Assembly: GCA_028874335.1 (NCBI GenBank)
Contig: JAPPJY010000041.1
Coordinates: forward strand, 1-64,000
DNA from: Gemmatimonadota bacterium
GTDB taxonomy: Bacteria; Latescibacterota; UBA2968; GCA-2709665
Reading direction: 5' to 3'
DNA: 64,000 nt
Shown in pieces: positions 9,005 to 17,596 of the stretch. A model generated the notes under the pieces. That model saw nothing but the letters and a program-made list of their open reading frames with translations. It was not told where the DNA came from and did not search any database. Position 1 is the first letter of the stretch. The number at the start of each line of letters is the position of its first letter. The position numbers were made by a program, and so were the translations under genes.

Positions 9005-9925
9005 TCAATTGACCTTCAGCAACTCAACCTCGAAGATGAGCGTCGACCCGGGCGGGATGGCCGGATTCCCACGGTCGCCGTAGGCGAGGTCGGAAGGAAT
9101 ATAGAAGGTGAATTTGGCCCCTTCCTTCATCAGTTGCAGGCCTTCGGTCCACCCCCTGATGACGCGGTTGAGCGGGAACGTTGCCGGTTGTCCGCGCTTG
9201 AAGGAGCTGTCGAACTCGTTGCCGTCGAGGTGGGTACCGCGGTAGTGTACGGTCACTTTGTCCGTTGCGGAGGGCGACTTACCGGAACCCTCACGGGTTA
9301 TCGTGTACTGAAGACCGCTGGGCGTTTCCACGACCCCGGTCTTTGTCCTGTTTTCCGCGAGAAACTGCCTTCCCTCCTCTTTGTTCTTCATCGCCAGGTC
9401 TCCAATGTTGGGTCTTGCGCCCCGCGCCTTCATCTGTTCCTGCTGCCGGTCGATCATTCTCTGCTTCAGCGACGCCATGGCGGCCTTGATCTCCTCTTCG
9501 TTCATGCGGCCGTCTGCCTTCGTTACCCGGTCCTTGACACCCATCGAGAACGCATCGGGATCCACTTCAATTCCGGCGTTCTGGCGCAGTCCGTTAACAA
9601 TGTCCCTGCCCACGGCGTACCCGAGTGAATAGTTGAGTCTTTGGCTGTCCTGCACGTCTTTCTCCTGGCGAAAATCCAGCAAGGTCTGCTCGATTTCTTC
9701 GCGGGTGTAGACGGTCCCTCCGCCCGCCGCCGCTTCCCTGACGCCTTTTCCATATGCGTCGGCGTCGAGCGCAATCTGCGTTTTTTCCAGGCCTTTCGCA
9801 ACTTCCTCGCCAATCGTGAATCCCAGGCTGTAGCTGGCTCTCTCGTCTTCCGTTGCCAGATCCTTCTTTTCCGCCTCGCAGGCGAAAAGAAGCAGCGAAA
9901 CAAGCAATATCCATCCTTTTCTCAT
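9005..9925 (-). CDS. FKBP-type peptidyl-prolyl isomerase, lipoprotein (FkpA/Mip-like)
   Basis: A 306-residue periplasmic peptidyl-prolyl cis-trans isomerase. The start at 9925 is preceded by AGGAGAG and gives a lipoprotein signal peptide (MRKGWILL, lipobox LLFAC). Two tandem FKBP_N-type dimerisation segments follow (SLGFTIGEEVAKGL and SLGYAVGRDIVNGL). The C-terminal catalytic FKBP domain runs from GLQYTITREGSG through VHYRGTHLDGNEFDSS and AYGDRG to LIFEVELLKVN at the very end. Family members fold or chaperone outer-membrane and periplasmic proteins. It is the last gene of the leftward dehydrogenase cluster, and the defence island starts immediately beyond it. Confidence 0.93.
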   Translation of the reverse strand: MRKGWILLVSLLLFACEAEKKDLATEDERASYSLGFTIGEEVAKGLEKTQIALDADAYGKGVREAAAGGGTVYTREEIEQTLLDFRQEKDVQDSQRLNYSLGYAVGRDIVNGLRQNAGIEVDPDAFSMGVKDRVTKADGRMNEEEIKAAMASLKQRMIDRQQEQMKARGARPNIGDLAMKNKEEGRQFLAENRTKTGVVETPSGLQYTITREGSGKSPSATDKVTVHYRGTHLDGNEFDSSFKRGQPATFPLNRVIRGWTEGLQLMKEGAKFTFYIPSDLAYGDRGNPAIPPGSTLIFEVELLKVN

Positions 9926-9991
9926 TGAACTCTCCTGACTGATGAGTGATTTTCCCGCCGCCCCCGCTCCATCTGCAACGGAATTCGCAGC

Positions 9992-10033
9992 GAGCGGCAT
10001 CGTTCACAGCCCGCCGGCGAACGATGCCCGCTC
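9992..10033. terminator. Hairpin at end of SDR gene
   Basis: Two arms, GAGCGGCATCGTTC (9992-10005) and GAACGATGCCCGCTC (10019-10033), form a long stem with one bulge. It sits exactly at the stop codon of the SDR gene and before the FKBP gene. No U-run follows, so it may act as an RNA stability or attenuating hairpin, not a full terminator. Confidence 0.4.
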
Positions 10034-10799
10034 AGCGGATGTAGATACCGCCGTTGGCGTCGATGATTTCGCCCGTGATGAAACTGCCCTGGTCGGAGGC
10101 GAGGAGCATCACCGCCCCGACCATTTCCTCGGCTCGGCCGACCCGCTTCAGCGGTGTGGCTTCTCCGAAGGACTCAAGCTGCTCCGGTGTAGAGTGCCGG
10201 TGCTGCATCGGCGTGTCGATCACGCCCGGCGCCAGGGCATTGACCCGGATACCGTAAGGCGCAAGTTCTTTAGCGAGTCCCCGTGTGAAGGTATTGACCC
10301 CGCCCTTTGCCGTGCCGTAGGGAAGCGTGCCTCCCCCTCCGCCTGTATGGCCCGCGACGGAGGAGATATTCACGATGGCGCCGGAGCCGTTCTCTTGCAT
10401 GGCGGGAATGGCCGCGCGGCAGCATAGGAACACGCTTTTCAGATTGACGTTCATCATGTGGTCCCAGAGTTCCTCAGGGCACTCCGCAATGCGCGCCTTG
10501 TCCATCCACTGTCCGGCGTTGTTGATTAGCACGTCCAGCCCACCGCCGAAGATTTCCAGGGCATGTTCGACCATCTCCCGGACGTCCGCCGCGCTGCATA
10601 CGTCTGTTTTCAGGATTTTGACGGGGCCTTCCGACGCCGCGGCCTCTTTGCAAAGCGCGTCCGCGCCTGCCCTGTTGCTGTTGTAGGTGGCCACGACAGA
10701 AGCGCCTTCGTCTGCAAGGGCGAGTGCGACGGCCCTGCCAATCCCGCTGCTGGCGCCTGTTACGATCGCGACTTTCCCCGTGAACTGCCCGTGGCTCAT
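10032..10799 (-). CDS. SDR-family NAD(P)-dependent oxidoreductase (FabG-like)
   Basis: A 255-residue classical short-chain dehydrogenase. It has the dinucleotide-binding motif TGASSGIG near residue 15, NNAG, an active-site serine in NISSVAG, the catalytic YGTAK pair and the C-terminal FITGEIIDANGG typical of FabG-like enzymes. The start is supported by AGAGGA a few bases upstream. The substrate cannot be read from sequence. A second SDR, a Gfo/Idh/MocA oxidoreductase and a nucleotide-sugar epimerase-like gene in the same direction suggest sugar, polyol or carbonyl catabolism more than fatty-acid synthesis. Confidence 0.93.
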   Translation of the reverse strand: MSHGQFTGKVAIVTGASSGIGRAVALALADEGASVVATYNSNRAGADALCKEAAASEGPVKILKTDVCSAADVREMVEHALEIFGGGLDVLINNAGQWMDKARIAECPEELWDHMMNVNLKSVFLCCRAAIPAMQENGSGAIVNISSVAGHTGGGGGTLPYGTAKGGVNTFTRGLAKELAPYGIRVNALAPGVIDTPMQHRHSTPEQLESFGEATPLKRVGRAEEMVGAVMLLASDQGSFITGEIIDANGGIYIR

Positions 10800-10852
10800 A
10801 TCAGTCCTCTCTCCGCGTCGAACTCCATCGTTGTGCCGTCGGCGAGATCGTC

Positions 10853-11641
10853 TCAGTCCTTGTCAAAGAGCTTCTTCCAGTCCGAAAAGGCCATCTGTCC
10901 GCCGTCCGCAACGAGGGTCTGTCCGGTGATGAACCGGGCGTCGTTGGTGGTGAGAAAGTGTACGATGCCCGCGATTTCCTCGGGTTCGCCGTAGCGGCCC
11001 TGCGGTATCAACTTGAGGTAGTTGTCCAGGGTTTCCCGGTCGTCGAGCAGGTCGTCGTTCGCCGGCGTGTTGATGACGCCCGGGCATATGGCGTTCACTC
11101 GCACGTTGTGCGGCGCGAATTCTCCCGCGGCCGTCCGGGTAAAGGCGACAAGCGCCGCTTTGGATGAGTCGTACGCGGCGGAGCCCTTACTGGACACCAG
11201 GGCGTTGCGGGAGGCGATGTTGACAATCACGCCGTCGCCCCGCTCGATCATCCCGGGCGCGATCTCGCGGGTAAGGATGAACGGGGCCGTCGCATTGATC
11301 CGGTAGATTTCCTCCCATCGGTCCAGAGCGATGTCGACCAGGGGTTCGTAGCACCAGGCGCCTGCATTGTTGACGAGCACATCGATGGCGCCATGCGCTT
11401 TGACGAGCCCGGACACCCGGTCAGGGATGGCCTCGAGGTCGTTCAGGTCGAAGACGCACGGGATGGTGTTGGGTACGCATCCGGCCAGTTGCTTCAGCGC
11501 GCGCCCGGAACGATCCAGGGCGATGACCCGATGCCCCTCGTCGGAAAACCGCCTGGCAATGGCTTCGCCGATGCCGCTGGCGGCACCGGTAACCAAGGCC
11601 AGCGTGCCTGATCCATCCATGGATTGACGTTGATGCGTCAT
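10853..11641 (-). CDS. SDR-family oxidoreductase
   Basis: A second classical SDR of 255-262 residues: TGAASGIG, NNAG, IASRNAL, YDSSKAA (the Tyr-x3-Lys pair) and a C-terminal FITGQTLVADGG. The start is uncertain: ATGs at 11641 and 11620 are both possible and neither has a clear ribosome site. The frame stays open for another 113 codons upstream, but that part is translated 8-bp repeat (see the array at 11661-11952) and is not family-like, so it is excluded. It lies 53 bp before the neighbouring SDR gene and shares its direction. The substrate is unknown. Confidence 0.9.
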   Translation of the reverse strand: MTHQRQSMDGSGTLALVTGAASGIGEAIARRFSDEGHRVIALDRSGRALKQLAGCVPNTIPCVFDLNDLEAIPDRVSGLVKAHGAIDVLVNNAGAWCYEPLVDIALDRWEEIYRINATAPFILTREIAPGMIERGDGVIVNIASRNALVSSKGSAAYDSSKAALVAFTRTAAGEFAPHNVRVNAICPGVINTPANDDLLDDRETLDNYLKLIPQGRYGEPEEIAGIVHFLTTNDARFITGQTLVADGGQMAFSDWKKLFDKD

Positions 11642-11660
11642 TTTTCGGGGACGTTCTATC

Positions 11661-11952
11661 GAATATTCGCCGTCTCGTTTTTTGCGTTTCGTATTCTCGT
11701 AGTCTCGCTCTTGGTCTTTCGCCGTCTCGTATTCTCGTAGTTTCGTCTTTCGTATTCTCGTAGTTTCGTCTTTCTTATTCTCGTAGTTTCGTCTTTCGTA
11801 GTCTCGTAGTCTCGCCTTTTTGTCTTTCGTAGTCTCGCCTTTTTGTCTTTCGTAGTCTCGCCTTTTTGTCTTTCGTAGTCTCGTAGTTTCGCGTCTTTCG
11901 TATTCTCGTAGTCTCGTCTTTCGTATTCTCGCAGTCTCGCGTTCTTCGCAGC
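11661..11952. repeat. Degenerate 8-bp tandem repeat array 1
   Basis: About 290 bp built from octamers of the type TAGTCTCG, TAGTTTCG and TATTCTCG, interrupted by CTTTCG and CCTTTTTG variants, so TCG recurs roughly every 8 bp. One strand is strikingly purine-rich. It lies between the Gfo/Idh stop and the SDR start, and because the unit carries no stop codons, long spurious frames run through it. Confidence 0.9.
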
Positions 11953-11955
11953 TTC

Positions 11956-13158
11956 TTACAGCCATCCCGCAACGGTCCACATCGCGCTGAGGCGGCCGAA
12001 GGAGGCGTTGAGTAATCCATCGGCGTCGGCCACGGGGTCGCCGCCGTAGTACCGGTTGAATTCGGCGCGTATGCGCTCTTCCAGGCCCGTGGTCGCGTTC
12101 AGCGGGATGTCAACCCAACCGCTTCCGGTTTCGGCGCTCTCGCGCAGCGCCACCCACGTTTCATAGTCCAGCCGTCCGCCCTCCGCGCCGTACCGGGGGC
12201 TGACGTTCCGCGTGACGGCCGTGTGGAGACTCTCCATAATGGCGGCTTTGGCCACGTCGTCGTGGCTGGAAATCCTGTACTCTTTGTAGGGGTTTTCCCA
12301 GGCGATCGGAGGGTCCGTGTCCACCTGTACCCTGGCGAGGACCCGTTCGCCGTCGACTTCCTCGTGGATTTCCCGGATGGGATAGGCGTTGCGCCCGCCG
12401 GAACCGTAGAGGGTCAGTTCGCTGCCTGACAGGTAGCCGTTGACCGCCTCAATGTCCCAATTCATGCCGGATGCCGCGCCGGGTGTGGTGGGCATTTCGT
12501 AGATGCACGCCACGTCGTTCTCGAATTCGATCACACCGCTTTCCCACCAGCGGGTTTTTTCGTCTCCGCCGCCGTAGTTTCTGTAGGGCGGAACCTCGAC
12601 GGCCTGGGCGTAGCCCATCGCGCGTTCAGGCTTGCTGTTCAGAATCATGCGGACGGCGTTCAGGCCGTGGTAACTGCCCGCCGGATACCGGAGACGCGCG
12701 TGGGTAAGCCTTCCCAGGACGCCGGCACGCGCGATTTTCTGTTTGAGTTGCTCGTTGGGCCAGAGCCAGACGTTTTCCGCGACTTCCCATTTCAGACCCT
12801 TCTCGCTTGCCATGCGGGCGATGGCGTCACCCATGTCCAGCGTAAGCGCGTATGGGATCTCGGTGATGATGTGACAATCGTGTTCGATGCCCGCAAGCGC
12901 GGCCACCGTCTGGCCGTCGGTGGGGAGCAGGACGAAAAAGACATCGGGTTTCTGTTCCTTCAGCAGGGACTCGATGCACGTGTAGCGCGCGGGAACGTCG
13001 AACAACTCGCCCGCCTCGTGCAGTGCTTCCTCGCCGGCGTCGCAGATGGCGCAGAGGTCGTACAGGTGCGAAAGTTTCTTTATCGTTGCAAGGTAGCCTC
13101 TGGCGCGGGAGCCGGCTTCGACGCCGACACCGGCAACCGCCATCCGCAACGTGGGCAT
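11956..13158 (-). CDS. Gfo/Idh/MocA-family oxidoreductase
   Basis: A 400-residue NAD(P)-dependent dehydrogenase. The N-terminal Rossmann domain begins MRMAVAGVG-like (MPTLRMAVAGVGVEAG) and contains the family's E-I-P-Y element (ITEIPYALTL), where related enzymes have EKP. The second half is the alpha/beta substrate domain. GAGGA lies eight bases before the ATG. These enzymes oxidise or reduce sugars, inositols and related polyols; the exact substrate is not readable. The gene is directly bracketed by two octamer repeat arrays. Its neighbours (epimerase upstream, two SDRs downstream) suggest a small carbohydrate-modification pathway. Confidence 0.9.
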   Translation of the reverse strand: MPTLRMAVAGVGVEAGSRARGYLATIKKLSHLYDLCAICDAGEEALHEAGELFDVPARYTCIESLLKEQKPDVFFVLLPTDGQTVAALAGIEHDCHIITEIPYALTLDMGDAIARMASEKGLKWEVAENVWLWPNEQLKQKIARAGVLGRLTHARLRYPAGSYHGLNAVRMILNSKPERAMGYAQAVEVPPYRNYGGGDEKTRWWESGVIEFENDVACIYEMPTTPGAASGMNWDIEAVNGYLSGSELTLYGSGGRNAYPIREIHEEVDGERVLARVQVDTDPPIAWENPYKEYRISSHDDVAKAAIMESLHTAVTRNVSPRYGAEGGRLDYETWVALRESAETGSGWVDIPLNATTGLEERIRAEFNRYYGGDPVADADGLLNASFGRLSAMWTVAGWL

Positions 13159-13230
13159 GGGATGGGTTCCTCGAGTTGATCCGCGATTAACCCGCAGCTC
13201 TACGCTCTCTTGATCTCAGCCACGGATCTT

Positions 13231-13449
13231 TCGCAGTTCTGTTTTTCGTATTCTCGCAGTTTCGTAGTCTCGTAGTTTCGCAGTTTCGTAGTCTCGTAGT
13301 CTCGTAGTCTCGTAGTCTCGTAGTTTCGTAGTTTCGTAGTCTCGTAGTTTCGCCGTCTCGTATTTTCGTAGTCTCGCCGTCTCGTATTTTCGCAGTCTCG
13401 CCGTCTCTCAGTTTCGTAGTCACGTAGTTTCGTGTTCTCGTAGTTTCTC
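13231..13449. repeat. 8-bp tandem repeat array 2
   Basis: About 27 near-contiguous octamers with consensus YAGTYTCG (TAGTCTCG, TAGTTTCG, CAGTTTCG, CCGTCTCG). It starts just upstream of the Gfo/Idh gene and ends exactly at the epimerase stop codon. The periodicity is cleaner than in array 1. There are no spacers and no dyad repeats, so it is not a CRISPR array. Confidence 0.93.
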
Positions 13450-14256
13450 TCAGACATAGTCTTCCGCGCGGTCCCGCGGGACGAAACCGAGCACCTCCCT
13501 GGCGTGGCCCATGTCCACCCAGCAATATTTGTTGTTGGAAATGCTGTAGAAGATATCGAAACGGAGATCGTCAGGTGCATTGATACAGTCTTCGGTGATC
13601 TTCACGACGTCGCGCTGGCTGCACCAGACGGCGGAGAGTTCGGGACTGGCCGGCCGGTCTTCGGCGTTTACCGCCCCGATGCGCAGCGAGATGCACGAGA
13701 GCCCGTGTGCGTCCGAGTAGAATCGGCAAAGGGCTTCACCCCAGACCTTGCTGGCGGAATAGGGTTCCGTGGGCCACGTGGGGTGTCTGTGCGTGACGAT
13801 GGGAATGGGATCGGGAATGTCGTCGTACCGGCATTCCTTGATGGCCCTGTAGGGTTCTTCGGTCTGATAGCCCCAGTTGGTCATGATTGAGCTCGCGTAG
13901 ATGATCCGCCTGACGCCCGCGAGGCGGCAGGCTTCGAAGACGTTGTAGGCGCCGATCACGTTGCTGTTCAGTATGTTGTCCCAACCGGCTTCTGGCCGTG
14001 GGTCGGCGGCCATCTGGACGACGGTGTCCATACCGTCGACCGCGTTTCGCATGGCGTCCATGTCCGCGAGATCGGCAAGGTGGAATCTGTCGTCCGGGAT
14101 GTCGAGCACCCGCCCGTCGGGCGCCCGGTCCGATGGATAGCGCCTGCGCGCAAGTGCATAGGTGTCGTATACGTCGGGCGACCGGGCGAGATGGTCGTAA
14201 ATGGCGCCGGGGATCAGTCCGTATACGCCGGTGACGAGAACTTTGCGGGGCGGCAT
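13450..14256 (-). CDS. NAD-dependent epimerase/dehydratase family protein
   Basis: A 268-residue extended-SDR protein. It begins MPPRKVLVTGVYGLIPG, matching the TGxxGxxG dinucleotide-binding motif, and carries SSIMTNWG and the catalytic YSASK pair with the VWGE that usually follows. These enzymes act on nucleotide sugars or uronic acids. Its size is closer to uronate dehydrogenase-like members than to GalE, though the substrate is not certain. It appears to be the first gene of the leftward cluster that continues through Gfo/Idh, the two SDRs and FKBP. The stop codon abuts the end of octamer array 2. Confidence 0.88.
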   Translation of the reverse strand: MPPRKVLVTGVYGLIPGAIYDHLARSPDVYDTYALARRRYPSDRAPDGRVLDIPDDRFHLADLADMDAMRNAVDGMDTVVQMAADPRPEAGWDNILNSNVIGAYNVFEACRLAGVRRIIYASSIMTNWGYQTEEPYRAIKECRYDDIPDPIPIVTHRHPTWPTEPYSASKVWGEALCRFYSDAHGLSCISLRIGAVNAEDRPASPELSAVWCSQRDVVKITEDCINAPDDLRFDIFYSISNNKYCWVDMGHAREVLGFVPRDRAEDYV

Positions 14257-14605
14257 GTCACCTCCATCGAGGGATGTGTTGGAGATAGGACCGGAAAGAG
14301 TCGAATATGAGGAAGCACCTGATAAAGCGATTAATAATTAACGACTTGTACACACACTTCGGGAAAACCGGGCATGTCATGTCGTCCCCGCCGCCTTGTT
14401 TCCAACGGCGAGTCAAGTTAACGCAAGCACGTGAAACAGGAAAGAGAAAAACCCACTGCCTGCCTCGCGGACGGGTTCCTTGCAGACAGCTGAAATCCCA
14501 TGGATTCCGGTCTTCAGACTCCCGCGAATGCCGTCCGAACGACACGCCGTAGCGTACCCGATCCCGGTGCGGCGGTCCGCGCAATCCGGGAGGGGTTTAA
14601 TTTCG
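14257..14605. other. Intergenic stretch before pyrH promoter
   Basis: The stretch between the divergent epimerase gene and the pyrH promoter carries no convincing gene. An open frame on the minus strand (14258-14584) lacks any family signature or codon pattern and I reject it. Confidence 0.5.
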
Positions 14606-14635
14606 TTGACACACGGCGCGGCCCGTCCCTATTTT
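14606..14635 (+). promoter_or_regulatory. Sigma70-like promoter for pyrH
   Basis: TTGACA at 14606-14611 and TATTTT at 14630-14635 are separated by 18 bp. The implied start lies about 190 nt before the pyrH ATG. It is the only strong match in the intergenic region. Confidence 0.6.
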
Positions 14636-14827
14636 ACCGTTACGGCTTGCAGGACGGTGCCGTTCCGTGGCATATCCCCTGCTCCCGATATCCCCGTCGG
14701 GAATCGTGTTCTGTCCCGGACATCAGTTGCCTGAATTCGGCAGTCGAGTCGCGTGCCGGATCTCTTCCTCCCGCGGCCATTGCCCCTTTTTCTTCTTCCC
14801 AACTGTACCCCGGAGTCAATCAGAAAA

Positions 14828-15562
14828 ATGAGATACAGGCGGATTGTGCTTAAGTTGAGCGGCGCGGCCGTGGCGGGCGACCGGGAATTCGGATTTGACC
14901 CGGTTGCGCTGGAGTACATTGCCGATGAAATCCTCGCCGTTCACAGGCTGGGCGTCGGCGTTGGCGTCGTCATCGGCGGAGGAAACATCTTCCGAGGGAT
15001 GCTTGGCGCGCAGTGGGGCATCGAAGAGTCGGAGGCTCACAACATCGGAATGCTCGGTACCATCGTCAACAGCCTGATGTTGCGCGGCGTGATGACCGCC
15101 AGGAGCGACGCCGAAGTACGCGTGATGACGGCGATTCCCATCAACGCGGTCGCCGAACCGTTCATCCGGCTGCGCGCCATCCATCATATCGAAAAGGGAT
15201 ATATCGTCATCTTCGCCGGTGGCATCGGCAATCCGTACGTTACAACGGACTATCCCGGCGTGCAGCGGGCCCTCGAAATCCGGGCCGACGCCATTCTCTT
15301 CGCAAAACACCAGACCGCCGGCGTCTATACCGACGACCCGAACAGGAGTCCCGATGCGCGGTTGTATCGCAGCGTCGGCTACGACACCGTCGTCCGGGAA
15401 AACCTGGGCGCGCTGGACCAGTCCGCGGTGATTCTCGCCCGGGACAACCGGCTCCCCATCCATGTCTTCGATTTTGACAAACGCGGGACCATGCGGCGGA
15501 TTCTGGAGGGCGAGGACCAGGGCACGGTGATCGCGCACGGTTCCGAAGACGAGTTGGAATAG
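14828..15562 (+). CDS. pyrH: UMP kinase
   Basis: A 244-residue hexameric bacterial UMP kinase of the amino-acid kinase fold, which converts UMP to UDP with ATP. The chosen ATG gives MRYRRIVLKLSG, the normal N-terminus; the longer frame from 14753 adds unrelated residues. The diagnostic GGGNIFRG segment, followed by the AHNIGMLGTIVNSL region, and a YTDDPNRSPDA loop are present. Unusually, it does not sit with rpsB, tsf or frr but is followed by a MITE-like element and the purine genes purD and purE, giving a nucleotide-themed cluster. The ribosome site is weak. Confidence 0.95.
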   Translation: MRYRRIVLKLSGAAVAGDREFGFDPVALEYIADEILAVHRLGVGVGVVIGGGNIFRGMLGAQWGIEESEAHNIGMLGTIVNSLMLRGVMTARSDAEVRVMTAIPINAVAEPFIRLRAIHHIEKGYIVIFAGGIGNPYVTTDYPGVQRALEIRADAILFAKHQTAGVYTDDPNRSPDARLYRSVGYDTVVRENLGALDQSAVILARDNRLPIHVFDFDKRGTMRRILEGEDQGTVIAHGSEDELE

Positions 15563-15571
15563 GAGCAGTGC

Positions 15572-15768
15572 CTTAAGAAGCTGTCTTAAAAACCCCAGCG
15601 GTCTTCGCGCGGCTGCAAAAGCGTCGGTCTGCGTTGGGCAAATCCACCCAAGAGTGGCGAGGGGCGCGCAGCCACGATACATTAGTATATGGGCGAATTA
15701 GCCCGCCTTGACCGACACATTTTCGCACGCGCTCGGGACTCACCAGGAATTTTAAAACAGCTTCTAAG
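15572..15768. mobile_element. MITE-like element with terminal inverted repeats
   Basis: A 197-bp segment with imperfect terminal inverted repeats: CTTAAGAAGCTGTCTTAAAA (15572-15591) and TTTTAAAACAGCTTCTAAG (15750-15768). About 17 of 19 bases match. It has no coding capacity and lies 10 bp after pyrH and 25 bp before purD. The 13-base AAACAGCTTCTAA end motif recurs at 23262-23274 upstream of dapB, perhaps a decayed copy. Confidence 0.65.
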
Positions 15769-15793
15769 TTTCCAACACGGGGGTTCCGCACAG

Positions 15794-17074
15794 ATGAAAG
15801 TGCTGATCGTGGGAAAAGGGGGGCGCGAGCACGCGTTTGCGTGGAAGATCTCCCGGAGTCCGAGGGTGAGCCGCATCTATGCCGCGCCCGGTAACCCGGG
15901 AATGGCCAGACACGCCGCCTGCGTGGATATCGGCGTCGACGACCTGGACGGCCTCGTGGATTTCGCGCAGCGGGAACGCATCGATTTAACGGTCGTCGGC
16001 CCCGAAGATCCGCTTGCAAACGGGCTTGCGGACCGGTTCGAGGCGGTGGGGCTTCGGGTGTTCGGACCGTCCCAAATGGCGGCCCAGATCGAGGCCGATA
16101 AGGACTTCGCGCTTCGCCTGATGCACAAGTACGGCATTCCCACGGGCCAGTATCGGACGTTTACGGACCCTGACAACGCGCGGGGGTTCGTGCGGGACTG
16201 GGGAGCGCCGGTGGTAATTAAGGCATCGGGTCTGGCCGCCGGCAAGGGTGCGCTGGTGTGCCATACGGTGGATGAGGCGCTGCGGGCCGTGAACCGGGTG
16301 CTCGTGGACCGGGAGTTCGGCGCCGCGGGAGAGAAGCTGGTGCTGATGGAATTTCTCGACGGAGAGGAAGCGTCGATTACCGGGTTTACCGACGGGGAAC
16401 ACGTGGTGTGCATCGTACCGTCCCAGGACCACAAGACCATCGGGGAGGGCGATACCGGTCCGAATACGGGCGGCATGGGCGCCTACGCGCCGGCCCCCGT
16501 GGTGACGGTGGAAATGCAGAAGGAGATTCTGGAGCGCGTGATGCTGCCCACAGTGGAGGCGCTCGCCGCCGAAGGGCGGCCGTACAAGGGTATTCTCTAT
16601 GGCGGCTTGATCATTACCGAAAGCGGACCCAGGGTTATCGAGTTCAACTGCAGGCTGGGTGACCCGGAGGCGCAGGTCGTTCTGCCGCTGCTGAAGACCG
16701 ACCTTGTTGATATCATGGAGGCCGTGTCAGAAGGCACACTCCGGGACCTGGAGATCGAACTGGACGACCGGGCCGCGACATGCGTTGTACTGGCTTCCGG
16801 CGGATATCCGGGAGCCTACGAAACGGGCGCTGAGATTTCGGGGCTGGAGGAGACGGAAGCCGGCGACGACGTACTCGTGTTTCACGCCGGCACGGCGCGG
16901 CATGGCGGAACAACGGTCACGGACGGCGGCCGGGTCCTGGGGATCACCGCCGTCGGCGAGAACATCCGCGCCTCCGTCGATCTGGCATACGAGGCGATCG
17001 GGAAGATTCAATTCGAGAATGCGTGTTTCCGAAGGGACATTGCACACCGCGCGCTGGCGCGTGCGGGGAACTGA
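15794..17074 (+). CDS. purD: Phosphoribosylamine-glycine ligase (GARS)
   Basis: A 426-residue ATP-grasp enzyme of purine synthesis that joins glycine to phosphoribosylamine. The start at 15794 gives MKVLIVGKGGREHAFAWKI, the canonical N-terminus. Other signatures are GPEDPLANGLADRFE, GLAAGKGA in the ATP-grasp domain, GPNTGGMGAY and FNCRLGDPEAQVVLPLL. It is followed 75 bp later by purE, so the two probably form a unit for consecutive parts of IMP synthesis. The in-frame extension back to 15689 runs into the MITE-like element and is excluded. Confidence 0.97.
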   Translation: MKVLIVGKGGREHAFAWKISRSPRVSRIYAAPGNPGMARHAACVDIGVDDLDGLVDFAQRERIDLTVVGPEDPLANGLADRFEAVGLRVFGPSQMAAQIEADKDFALRLMHKYGIPTGQYRTFTDPDNARGFVRDWGAPVVIKASGLAAGKGALVCHTVDEALRAVNRVLVDREFGAAGEKLVLMEFLDGEEASITGFTDGEHVVCIVPSQDHKTIGEGDTGPNTGGMGAYAPAPVVTVEMQKEILERVMLPTVEALAAEGRPYKGILYGGLIITESGPRVIEFNCRLGDPEAQVVLPLLKTDLVDIMEAVSEGTLRDLEIELDDRAATCVVLASGGYPGAYETGAEISGLEETEAGDDVLVFHAGTARHGGTTVTDGGRVLGITAVGENIRASVDLAYEAIGKIQFENACFRRDIAHRALARAGN

Positions 17075-17149
17075 GGCGATTACGGTGCGGTAAATCTGTC
17101 ATCGATACCGTAACAGACCGTTCAACCATCACAAAGGAGGAACAGGGTC

Positions 17150-17596
17150 GTGGTTGGCATAATCATGGGCAGCAAATCCGATGAACCGATCATGCAGAAA
17201 GCAGTCCCCGTTCTGGAAGAACTGGGGATCGCACACGAGATGACCGTGTCGTCCGCGCATCGGAATCCCGATCGGACGGGCGAGTACGGGCGCACCGCCG
17301 AGGCGCGCGGACTGAAAGTGATTATCGCGGGGGCGGGACTGGCGGCGGCGCTGCCGGGCGTGATGGCGGCGCACACGACGCTGCCGGTTATCGGCGTGCC
17401 GATTGCCTCAGGCGCGCTGAACGGGATCGATTCGCTCTATGCGATCGTGCAGATGCCGCCCGGTGTGCCCGTGGGTTGCGTGGGCATCGACAACGCGCGA
17501 AACGCCGCCGTTCTGGCCGCGCAGATCGTCGCGCAGACCGATCCCGAGGTCAAGGCGAAGCTGGAGGCCTACAAACAGGCCTTAGCAGCCCGTTGA
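17150..17596 (+). CDS. purE: N5-carboxyaminoimidazole ribonucleotide mutase
   Basis: A 148-residue class I PurE, which moves the carboxyl group of N5-CAIR to give CAIR in purine synthesis. It begins with a GTG codon preceded by AAAGGAGG, and shows GIIMGSKSD, SAHRNPDRT, IAGAGLAAALPGVMAAHTTL and GVPIASGALNG. Class I enzymes usually have SAHRTP; here the Thr is Asn, a mild variation. The last residues (LAAR) and the TGA stop are read from the beginning of the 167-bp dispersed repeat, so the repeat inserted at, and now forms, the natural 3' end of the gene. Confidence 0.96.
   Translation: MVGIIMGSKSDEPIMQKAVPVLEELGIAHEMTVSSAHRNPDRTGEYGRTAEARGLKVIIAGAGLAAALPGVMAAHTTLPVIGVPIASGALNGIDSLYAIVQMPPGVPVGCVGIDNARNAAVLAAQIVAQTDPEVKAKLEAYKQALAAR

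Noticed and set aside
11642..11980. N-terminal extension of the SDR protein through the repeat array
   Set aside because: The residues are a translation of the octamer repeat with no SDR homology; the true dinucleotide-binding motif begins after the ATG at 11641 or 11620.
13231..13449. Octamer array as a CRISPR
   Set aside because: Units are 8 bp, contiguous, without spacers or dyad structure, and no cas gene is near.
14258..14584. 108-codon frame between the epimerase gene and pyrH
   Set aside because: No ribosome site, no family signature, and a basic composition typical of noncoding GC-rich DNA.
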